Source of the DNA: Takakia lepidozioides
Taxonomy: Eukaryota > Streptophyta > Takakiopsida > Takakiales > Takakiaceae
Direction: 5' to 3'
DNA length: 60,000 bases
Assembly (NCBI GenBank): GCA_030704615.1
Contig: CM060734.1
Coordinates: forward strand, 7,132,001-7,192,000
This document shows positions 1-18,160 of the stretch, one piece after another. The first letter of the stretch is position 1. The number at the start of each line of letters is the position of its first letter. Made by a program: the position numbers and the translations under genes. The notes beneath the pieces are model-generated. The model was given only the letters and a program-made list of their open reading frames with translations. It made no database searches and was not told the origin of the DNA.

Positions 1-780
1 TAACCTTGACGATCCGGACGTGTGGGTACGTGCATGTGATCAGCGTGCAAAGTTGTTCAAGAAAGTCATGCTTATGGCTTTTGAGAACCTTGCCATTGCA
101 CAACACCGTGATACGTTGAGGTATGCCACTATACGTGGTGGAGGATATCGTCATGGGGTTTGGAGGTTAGCCCTGGTGACTATGTTTATTTGCAGCAGAC
201 TGCTCCTACAATCTTGGATGTCATTACATGGCGTGTTATTGTGAGGGTTCGCGAGGTGTTGCCCTTAGGAGTCCTGATCTTGGGGGGTCGGGATGGCATG
301 ACTTGGAAGGACCATGTGCGTAATTGTGCGCCATGTCACCTTCCCAATGTCGATGACAGAGTTGACTCAAACTTGACAGTGGTAACTGCAGATTTGAGGT
401 GCATGCTCTATGGGTCTGCCAAAGGGGCAGCCACCATGCTGGTGTGTGATCGATGCTAAAGAGATTGGCACGTGGGATGCTTGACACCACCTCTTGAGAG
501 GGTTCTTGATGGAGATTGGTTATGTCCACACTGCTTGGGATAGTGGTAGTGGATATGACTGGTGGCAGCTAACAAGACATGGGGGGCCAAGCTCATCGAA
601 GTCAATATACGAGATCCCAGGCTCAAGTTCACAGGTTGCAAGACGGCGACTAACGATGGGGCAACTGTTGCACCCGGCCTCTTGATCTATCGAGTTTGAG
701 TGTAGTAGGGACAGTGGTGGAGGATTTAGTGAGACTACGGCCATTATCATATCTTGTGGCTACCTGGACTGAGAAGGACC
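1..780 (+). pseudogene. Ty3/gypsy integrase C-terminus with degenerate PHD finger
   Basis: This stretch is collinear with 27780-28560 of the DNMT-bearing gypsy element: the same integrase tail (NLDDPDVW, LRYATIRGG, GDYVYLQQTAPT) and the same zinc-finger tail. It begins inside the integrase at the window edge. The reading frame shifts near position 170. The PHD finger is damaged: the second cysteine of the first CxxC pair is Tyr (CMLYG), and a TAA stop follows VCDRC. The purine-rich run agctaggggggcga near 792-805 is the likely polypurine tract next to the LTR-like repeat. It is a dead 3' fragment of the same family as the full element at 17.7-29.1 kb. Confidence 0.85.
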
Positions 781-805
781 TAAGCGCCAGCTAGGGGGGC
801 GATTG

Positions 806-1544
806 TGATGGACTAGTGACAGCCTAGTGGTGGACTAGTGGCTGCACTAGTGGTGGCTAGTGGCAGCCTAGTGGTTGGACTAGTGGTGGCTAGTGGTAGC
901 CTAGTGGTTGTACTAGTGGCAAGACTAGTGGTGGACTAGTGGCAGACTAGTGATAGACTAGTGTTTGGTGTGCACATGTGTTGTGTGGTTTGGACAACGA
1001 TGTAGTTGTGTAGCGATATGTATGCACACGACAGCTGTCAAGTTATTTTACCACAAGTGTGAAACTAGCTAGGAAATAATTAGTTTTGATGTATTAACCT
1101 TTGGGATTGACCCAAGTATCAATCCAGGGGCCAATTTATGTTTGAGCACTTGGCGTGGTTATCTTCACGGCAGATCGTGGTGGGCTCATTTTTCTCGAGT
1201 TGAGCCTCACCGCGTCTAGCTATGGCGCCGTAGTGTAGATTCCCCATGGCATGGGGTGCACTTGGCTTGATTTATATTTGAGTGATGATTTTACATATGC
1301 ATCAGTTTATATGAGCTCGCGTGAGCTTGTATTCTTATTATTTATCATTGTGATGGACTAGTGGCAGCCTAGTGGTGGACTAGTGGCTGCACTAGTGGTG
1401 GCTAGTGGCAGCCTAGTGGTTGCGCTAGTGGCAAGACTAGTGGTGGACTAGTGGCGGACTAGTGATAGACTAGTCTTTGGTGTACACATAAGTTGTGTGG
1501 TTTTGGACAACAATGTAGTTGTATAGCGATATGTATGCGCACGA
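806..1544 (+). repeat. Gypsy LTR-like A-B-A' block with CTAGTGG minisatellite
   Basis: The block has three parts. Segment A (about 806-1033) opens with TGTGATGGACTAGTGG, contains over a dozen degenerate CTAGTGG units, and ends TATGCACACGACA. Segment B (about 1034-1348) starts TGTCAAGTTA and includes the tctcgagttgagcc motif seen in the other copies. Segment A' (about 1349-1544) repeats A and ends at the same CGACA. The same A-B-A' order recurs at 28583-29112. Which segments make up the true LTR is not settled; B+A' starts TG and ends CA. Confidence 0.65.
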
Positions 1545-2757
1545 CACATGCAACGCAACCCTGCAAGTACCACTGCAAGGTTAGGATCTATCCTCCCATC
1601 CACATGTGGAAGGTGACATGGCGCACAATTGGCACATGGTCCTCCCATACCATGCTATCTTGACCCTCCAGAATCAACATTCCTGAAGACAACACCTCTC
1701 GTACCCGTAGAATCACACGTCCTGCTGTAACATCTAAGGTCATTGGTGCTGTCTGCTGTAGATACACATAGTCCCCAGGGTTGAATCTCCAAACTCCCGG
1801 TCGATATCCTCCTCCACATATAGTGACATACTTCAATGTGTCTCGGTGTTGGACAATAGCAAGGTTCTCAAAAGCCATAGGCATGACTCTCTTGAACAAC
1901 TATGCCCGCTGGTCACATGCTTGTGTCCACACATCCGGATCATCAAGATTGAGGACTACTGCAGCCTCCCTGCGAATAGATGAAGGCAAATCTAGCTCTC
2001 GGCCAAAGAGAAGGAAATAAGGCGAGACGGAGACAAGTGATGCTTGCTTGCTAAACCTGTAGCCCATGGCCAACCAAGGTAGCTGAAGGTCCCAATCTCC
2101 CAAGTGTCTCTTCTGCAAGCCATACTTGCGCAAGCCCCTCTTGACTGTTTGCACAACCCTTTCTGCCAAGCCATCAGCCTCGGGATGATCCCGAGAAGTA
2201 GTGCGGTGATCTATCAAAGCTTGCTCACACAAAGCCTGAAACTCCCCCAAGAACTCTCTCCCCTGGTCCGTGAGTACCTCGGCTGGAGCACCAAATCGGC
2301 TAAGAACTCAATCTAAGAATGCATACGCAGCCCCCTCACTTGCCTTGTCAGGCAACGCCACCAGTTCAATCCATTTGGAGAAGTGTTCCACCATCATCAG
2401 CACATACTTGTTATGGCGAATTGTTAGTGACAATGGGCCTGCGAAATCAAAACTCCAACGATAGCCCAACCTATAATGGGTAAATGATGCAAATGTGAGA
2501 TAAGTGCATTGAAAGAAGCACGTACCCTATCACACACCATGCACCTAGCCACTAAGTGTTGCACATCCGTGTACATACCCCGTTACCAATACTGCCCTTG
2601 CAGCAAACTGTGAGTACATCTCACACCAAAGTGCCCCAACTCCTCATGGGCATGACGACCAATCGCGCTCGTTGGGTTGGATGAGGCACAATCCTCACTC
2701 GTCCATCCTCCCATACTCGGAGTAGGTTAGTCCCCTTCCACTTGAACCTCTTGGCAC
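1545..2757 (-). pseudogene. Ty3/gypsy integrase fragment
   Basis: On the minus strand from 2757 down, the sequence reads an integrase N-terminus (AKRFKW, VWEDGRVRIVPHPTQRARLV), then the catalytic core with HPEADGLAERVVQTVKRGL, then the C-terminal FLLFGRELDLP and GDYVYLQQTAPMTLDV segments. Several stops and frame changes break it; the longest clean pieces are 1900-2250 and 1588-1899. The PHD finger is missing because the fragment stops just past its cysteine-rich start. It abuts segment A' at 1544 and faces the fragment at 1-780, so the two copies are nested or joined tail to tail. Confidence 0.82.
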
Positions 2758-2835
2758 GTTATATTTTCCTCGTTTATTAATTTGATGAAAAGTGCCTCCG
2801 TCCCCTTTCCTTTAATAAAATAAAATAAAATAAAA
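2757..2835. repeat. AT-rich repeat end with (TAAAA)n tail
   Basis: The run tttattaatttgatgaaaa followed by gtgcctccgtcccctttcc and a TAAAA tail closely matches 33328-33400, where a similar tail of AAATAAATAA lies downstream of a LINE. This looks like the 3' end of a retroposon family. No coding content is visible. Confidence 0.4.
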
Positions 2836-2850
2836 AACACTGCCCTGGCC

Positions 2851-2863
2851 TATAAACCCTAAA
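2851..2863 (+). promoter_or_regulatory. TATA-like motif overlapping a telo-box
   Basis: TATAAACCCTAAA lies about 260 bp upstream of the chosen NSUN2 start codon. AAACCCTAA is the plant telo-box, known mainly from promoters of translation-machinery genes. Its position just upstream of the RNA methyltransferase gene fits a housekeeping promoter. The assignment rests on motif and position only. Confidence 0.5.
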
Positions 2864-3119
2864 ACACTTGCTATCCCCTAGCTTCCCCTAACCCCTAAAC
2901 TTTTTTCCTGCTGTGGTGGTTACAGCAGCGATGGAGGAGGGAAAGCTGTAAGCACCATTGTGCGTTGCGGAGCGTTATCCCTCTCTTTGGACAGAGCAAG
3001 GAAGAGGCCCGTCTTATTTCTTCTTCCAAGAAGTGACCCTGGAGGAGGACGACGTAGACACCACTGGGAAGTACCCAACTTTTCGGCCCTCTGGGAACGG
3101 AGAAAGGAGCGAGGAAGAG

Positions 3120-11818
<8,699 letters not shown>

Positions 11819-14800
11819 TAGTTTAATTTGGGAGAAACTTACTCTTTTCACGAGTTATTAGGATGTGAGCTGTGCCAACAAGGGTTACAGTCTTCATCAC
11901 CGGCAGTGGTTGTGGGTTCTGTTTCTAAGTACAGGTTAATCTTTGGCCAGTCTTTCCTGTAAACATAATAGAAAGATCACTGCAACTACATTTTACAAAT
12001 AGATGTGGGGGATCAGAGCTTCATCCGTTTCTATGGACACTGTTGTGAAGTAATCTCAAAGCTTCATGGTACCTGTAATTAAGACGAGCCAGTGAAAGGG
12101 CAAACACTTATGCCATTCTTAGGAGCAATCTCTTGGGATTTTGATGGGATCTGTGCATTTGAGGCCAGCAATTTTTATAACCCATGATTGTAGTTGTTGG
12201 AAGCACGTGAAGTTGGAAGAGTTCATTAGTAGCTGCCGGATACCTGTATACACAGCACCATTGTTTCATTGCTTTTCCCTGTGTGAAGTGAGCGGGAGAC
12301 CAACCATGATGGATGATTCAGTGCTTCACTCTAAGAAGCTCCAAAATTGTTAAGCCTCTGTTTAGACAAATGGGCATTTGTATTTTCCCCCTTGCTTCTT
12401 CAGATCCTTGGAAGCAATATGGAAAGAGAAGAAAACCATTGCACACTATCACAACCTGGCAATGGCTGATTATATTTGTTCCCTTTCAGATCTGCCATCT
12501 TTCAAGATGATTTCAACCTCATATCGGAGCAACCTTTTGTTGAATTTTCAATCCAGCTGCGGTAAGGAAAATCTCACCTGTACTCTTCTATTTAGGGGAT
12601 CTTAAAACACTGAATCCTCCTGCCAAATATTTGTCTCCCAGACCCCAATTCACCTGGCCATTGGTCCCTGAGCATGATTTCCACACGCAAACACGTCTGA
12701 AAGCATTTGCTCGGCTTCTATTCCGTGGCGCTTGCCCAAAATCTTGATGCTGTCAGATTTGGGCACAAAGGTCTACCGTGGAGAATGCAGGATCAGCGTT
12801 GGCACGAGTTTTTTTAATATCCTTCACAATGGTGGGAGTGCAAACACAAGGTGTGGATTTCTTAATGTACGACCAGTGAGAGGAAGTTTGTCCGTTCTGC
12901 AAGTGTAGGCTCCTTCGTCATGTCTCATTATTTGATATTTTTCCTCGTGTTTACAAGGTACTTGGGATGGTAGCTTGGTCTTATAAGGAGGGCCGTTGTT
13001 TTTATCTGTGGCAGTCTGACCATCGACCGAAAATGACCTCTTGTGTGTGCTGTTCAGGTCTATAGTCAAGTGATCTCGGACTGGCCTAGCTGCTTTCATG
13101 GCACAAAAGTCAAGGACACTGTGGTGAGGGCACCTTCTATCTTCTTCAACACATTTCAACCTGTTTCCTCTTTTATTATAGTCATCCCTAATTTTACATC
13201 CTAAGTTTTGCAAATAACCTCTTGTGGATCTAAGGTTGGTTTTGGATGAATTTGCTTTTTGTAGGGCTCTCACCATGGGGTGGTCCGCGAGGTGGCAATC
13301 CGCGTCGTGCCCGACTCGATCCCGGAGTGTCAACGTCCTCCGCAATCACCTGAAAGTTGGCTCCGGTCCTTTTCACGATTGTGTCTGTCCGACTGTATTG
13401 GATCAGGGTGCAAACGGGTCGCTCCTGACCGCAGGAACAACGGGTTGGAATTGGGGCCCCTTCGATCTGTGGCACCGTCCTTCCCATCCTCGAGGGAAGA
13501 CGGGTCGATGTTTTTCCTCAACGACGCACCGGCGTGCGCCTTGCGCAATGAGCATATCGCTCACGCAGGAGTGACCTGGCGTGAGCGTGCACCAACGCTG
13601 ACGTGGCATGAGCGTGATGTCAGCCAAGTGACCAGCGACAAATGCTAACGTGCGCTGCCGGGGTCGTCATCTGCCACGGAGGACCGTCAGTGGCATACAA
13701 CCATACGGCTGTGTCTTGGGGTAGTTATCCGAGATGGTCCTATATCGTGGATTATTCCAAGCAATCGTTGGCGAATACATGACGACGGGACCTATCAAAC
13801 ACCCGGAATGGGCAATGGAACCTCCACTGTGCAAGAATCCATTCCACACATTGTGGCAATGGAATTGGAGTTTCACATATTACAATTAGCAAGGACGACA
13901 AATAACTGCACACTTGAGTGCCATAGAGGGGCCGCCACGGGAAGACCATGGGAAACTCATCTTGACGTCCAAAGGTCCGGGGGTCATTGATGCATGAGTT
14001 CTACGAACTGCCAAAAATGGACACAGACACTACGCCAAAGTGCGCACACAGAACAGAAGTGATGAAGCGCGACGACCTCTACGCAAATAGAATCCAAAGG
14101 GGTGCCATGAGGCAAAAATAATAATTGGAACATAGGAACACAGCAAAAACAGAGTAAAGGATAGAGCGCGCGTGAAGTACTGCACTTGCTAGAGAAGAGC
14201 CCCTGCAAGGTCATTTTTTTAACTGTTGTTGTTTTTTTTTTTTTTGTTTTTCTTTTTGTCTCCGTATTGTTTCTAAAACACCCAAAAAAAAAACAAAAAA
14301 AAAAACGAAGTGATGCATCGGAAGTGATCCGATCATCACTTCAATGCTTCAGAGTTTTATGAAAAAGAACTCCGGATAGGTCCCAGAGTAATATGAGAGC
14401 AATCAAAAACTCGTTCCATGGCCAATGAGGCATTCACTGTCATTCAATCTTGTTCGTTGCGTATTAAATAAATCATGTCATGGGTGAAGGGTATGGGTGC
14501 GGACACCCATGTGAACGGCATGAGGGTGAGTGGCCCATATTTGCCCGCATGTGCTTGAATATTGTGTAATACATGGTGAAAAACAAGAGAACAACAACCA
14601 TTTTGCCTCCCAACCACGTCCTTGCCCTTCCACAATTTTGCATTAAATGAGTTTAAATAAATTTCAAGCAAATAAATAGGTTTACACTGTCTTTGATTAA
14701 ACCAGGCGCCATCAGAAGATCAAAGGAAAGAGGAGAAATGATTGTTTCTCCCCCAAAGATACAGATGGCGTCGCGTCTTCAACTCAATTCCAATCAACTT

Positions 14801-15600
14801 CAAGCTTTTAAATCCATGTTAAGTGAGGACCCTCACCTGGTCCCATCACATGCAATCAGAAACAGTTAAGTTTAGAGACGATGTGGAACCCCAGTTGAAT
14901 CCAGGTCTCACGCTTGTTTGTTATCGCTGTACAACATGCCATACAAGCAGGAGCAAAAAAAAGAAACCGGCATATGCAACCAATACCTTGATGGCTCTGG
15001 AAGAGAGGCCTGAGCCAGCTCTCAGACCAGCCAACAAGAATGCACAACAAAATGTACAAAGCAAGCACAAAGAAAGTGAATCCCCCAAACTTAAAGAGTT
15101 CAGACACTTCCCTGAGGCCTTAAGATCGCCGCTTGTATCTTAATGATCAATGAAGGTCACAACAAGCAACCACAACACAGGTAGATCGCCCGCCAAACAT
15201 TAGAGACAACCGCCACAGGGAAATTGTAGGTACTGCCGCCATTGCGCACCCCAAGAGGGGAAGAAGGTATTGAATCTTGCCAGAACACCTAAATGCCTTA
15301 ATGGCGCAGCTCCATGGCATTCAAGGGCGCCTGAATGAAATCTATCGTGATTTCATCCGCGTTGGATGAAATTGTCTCTCGATTTTTCATCTGTGTCATC
15401 CTCTGAGGATGACATCCATTTATGGATGAAAAAATTAAATAATAGGATGGCTCCATTAGGATCCTGATCTTATACCAAAAATCCGGGTAATGTAAATAAC
15501 CGAAATTAACCAAATTCCAAGAAGGTTAATTAGGGGTTAGGTAACATACCACTAGTCTTAAACTATCAAGTTTTAAAAGAACCAGCCAGATCCATGGAGG
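11819..15600. other. Intergenic region, no supported gene
   Basis: The first few hundred bases are probably the NSUN2 3' UTR. The rest has only short open frames without recognisable domains. Stretch 13260-13640 is more GC-rich, with small repeats of the type cgtgagcg and cgctgacgtgg. Around 14216-14310 a T-rich run is followed by an A-rich run that could fold back. I see no RNA gene here. Confidence 0.5.
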
Positions 15601-15630
15601 GAGGGGGAGAGAGGGAACCCACCAACATTC

Positions 15631-15694
15631 CCCTGGTATGGCAGCTCCTTATGGAGTGAGTGTGGTATGTACTCACCCCGTAAGGGAGTGCATA
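15631..15694. repeat. Imperfect inverted repeat (hairpin), about 64 bp
   Basis: The left arm contains ggtatggcagctccttatgg and the right arm ccgtaagggagtgcatacc. They pair with a few mismatches around a short spacer including gtggtatgt. It may be a MITE remnant or a structured transcript; nothing distinguishes these. Confidence 0.45.
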
Positions 15695-16044
15695 CCAGAC
15701 CCCATCACATAAATGACCTCCCTCTTCTTTGTAGCTTTTACTTCTGGTTACAAAGGAACCATAGAAATAAACATGCCTACAATCTCAACTCTCCAAGGTC
15801 AAAAAAAAAAAAAAACAAGCCGTGACAAGCAAAGGTACATCAACATTTACATCAGAATGTAGAGTATTACCTTTTAGCTACACATAAGCTCTGGTAATGG
15901 AAAGATGAGGCCAATGAAGGGACCTTAACTCCGAAATTCGTGAAGCAACAAACAGAAAAGAAACTTTTATCAACCCTTTAGTGTTTACCTAGCCCATGTT
16001 TTTGGGTACCACATGTGTACAAAACCAATGGGGCAGGTTTAGGT

Positions 16045-16318
16045 GGTCGTGCGCATACATATCGCTACACAACTACATCGCTGTCCAAAACCACACAACA
16101 TATGTGCACACCAAACACTAGTCTATCACTAGTCCACCACTAGTGCACCACTAGGCTGCCACTAGACAACCACTAGTCACCACTAGTGCAGCCACTAATC
16201 CACCACTAGGCTGTCACTAGCCACCACTAGTCCAACCACTAGGCTGCCACTAGCTACCACTAGTGCAACCACTAGTCCACCACTAGGCTGCCACTAGTCC
16301 ATCACAATCGCCCCCCTA
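16045..16318 (-). repeat. Gypsy LTR-like segment A with expanded CTAGTGG minisatellite
   Basis: On the minus strand it starts TGTGATGGACTAGTGG right after the polypurine tract gctaggggggcga. It runs through a CTAGTGG/CCACTAG array and ends GCGCACGAC at about 16049. Unlike the copies at 0.8 and 28.6 kb, segment B does not follow, so this copy is cut off or solo. Confidence 0.65.
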
Positions 16319-17393
16319 GCTGGCGCTTAGGTCCCTCTAAGTCCAGGTAGCCACAAGATGTGATAGTGGTCATAGCCTCACTAGGTCTTCCACCACTGTC
16401 TCTACTACACTCAAACTCAATAGATCAAGAGGCCAGGTACAAGAGTTGCCCCATCGTTAGTCTCCGTCTTGCAACCTGTGAACTTGAGCCTGAGATCTTG
16501 GGTATTGACTCCTATGAGCTTGGCCTCCCATGTCTTGTGAGTTGCCACTAGTCATATCCACTGCCACTATCCCAAGCAATGTGGACATAACCAATCTCCA
16601 TCAGGAACCCTCTCAAGAGGTGGTGTCAAGCATCTCATGTGCCAACCTCTTGAGCATCAATCACACACCAGCATAGTGGCGGCACCACGAGCATGCCCAC
16701 ATAGCATGCAACGCAACCCTGCAGGTACCACTGCAAGGTTGGGATCTATCCTCCCATCCACATGTGGAAGGTGACATGGCGCACAATTATGCACATGGTC
16801 CTTCCATACCATGCCATCTCGACCCTCCAGAATCAACACTCCTGAAGGCAACACCTCCCTGACCCTTAGAATCACATGTCCTGCTGTGACATCCAAGGTC
16901 GTAGGCACTGTCTACTGCAGATACACATAGTCCCCAGGGTGGAAACGCCGAACACTTGGCCGATATCCCCCTCCACGTATAGTGGCATACCTCAATGTGT
17001 CTCGGTGTTGGGCAATAGCAAGATTCTCAAAAGCCATAGGCATGACTCTCTTGAACAACTCTGCCCGTTGGACACATGCTTGTGTCCACACATCCGGATC
17101 ATCAAGGTTGAGGACTACTGCAACCTCCCTGCGAATAGATGCAGGCAAATCCGGCTCTCGGCCAAAGAGAAGGAAATATGGTGAGAATGAGGCAAGTGAC
17201 GCTTGCTTGCTGAACCTGTAGCCCATGGCTAACCAAGGTACCTGAAGATCCCAATCTCCTAGGTGTCCTTTTTGCAAGCCATACTTGCGCAAACCCCTTT
17301 TCATTGTCTGAACCACTCTCTCTGCCAAGCCATCGGCCTCACGGTGATCCTGAGAAGTGGTACGATGGTCTATCAAGGCTTTATCACACAAAT
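16319..17393 (-). pseudogene. Ty3/gypsy integrase C-terminal half and broken PHD finger
   Basis: Read on the minus strand from 17393: KALIDHRTTSQDH, HREADGLAERVVQTMKRGL (the catalytic-Glu region with Pro changed to Arg), FLLFGREPDLPASIRRE, GDYVYLQ, a TAG stop at about 16912-16914, then TTLDVTAGHVILRVREV. The PHD finger begins CMLCGHARGAATMLVCD and then meets a stop at about 16657. The copy begins abruptly at 17393, where the CACTA transposase takes over, and ends at segment A. Confidence 0.82.
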
Positions 17394-17735
17394 CCGGGCA
17401 GTTTTTGGGAAGACCGATGGAAGGAGGCCCATGCGGGCACGGTCGGTGAAGTGGACCTGTCTGGCATGAAGCGACTTTCAATCTTCTACAAGTTGCCATA
17501 TTGGACAGTACGTATTCCACAAAAAACACCATCAATATCCCTATGCATGCATGTGATATTGCACTTCTGGTTTGCATTGCATTGTCACTTTCACGTCAAA
17601 ATATTTGTGTAAGTATTTGTGGGTGGGGATATATATAGGACCTGAAGATTCGCCATCTTCTAGATCCCATGCATATTGAGAAGAATGTTTGTTCGTCCCT
17701 TTTTCGGGTTCTTCATGGCACACCGGCAAAGAAGG
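17394..17735 (+). pseudogene. CACTA (En/Spm) TNP2-type transposase, left half
   Basis: Two exons match the TNP2/Transposase_21 family. The first, up to about 17508, has MKRLSIFYKLPYW, like the family's SIFFELPYW motif. An intron from GTACGT to ATATATAG is followed by an exon at 17639-17735 reading DLKIRHLLDPMHIEKNVC, which contains the family signature MHIEKNVC. Coding is cut at 17735 by the gypsy element and resumes at 29113. Confidence 0.8.
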
Positions 17736-18160
17736 TGTCAAGTTAAATAAGCACAGTGTGAAACTAGCTAGAATAAAGCTAGTTATTTGTATTTAACACT
17801 TGGATTTAGGTCAAGTGTTAAATCAGGTGTCAAGTTTAGTTTGACACCTGACCCGTCTTATCTTCACGAGAGCGGCAGTCGCGCGGCTCATCTCTCTCGA
17901 GTTGAGCCTGCGCGACCGAGCTCCTGCATCGTTTAGGACTGAGTGTGCTCATGATGGGAGTGTAGGTTGCTGTGGGGTGGAGTCCCCACAGCTTGGGGTG
18001 CCCCTGGCTCGACTTCTGTTTTAACGAGTGATGTTGAGGGATTTCATATTTCTTGTGTTGAGTGTGTGTGTCCTTTTAGCTTTTCTTGTCACTCGAGAGA
18101 GATCAGCTGTATCTAGTTTTCTTGTAGTGCTAAGCTAGATAGAGTTCTTTTATGTTAGCA
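17736..18160 (+). repeat. Probable 5' LTR of the DNMT gypsy element
   Basis: It starts TGTCAAGTTAAATAAGC and ends TATGTTAGCA. Bases 17736-18090 match 28670-29025 almost exactly. The last 70 bp differ from the 3' copy, which instead carries segment A'. TG..CA ends support an LTR, but the unequal 3' ends leave the exact right edge uncertain. Confidence 0.65.

Noticed and set aside
12824-13648. Open frames of 116-173 codons on both strands
   Set aside because: GC-rich stretch without recognisable motifs; overlapping frames on both strands and no splice or start context.
14216-14310. T-run followed by A-run as a terminator or hairpin
   Set aside because: Low-complexity homopolymers; no transcription unit is associated.
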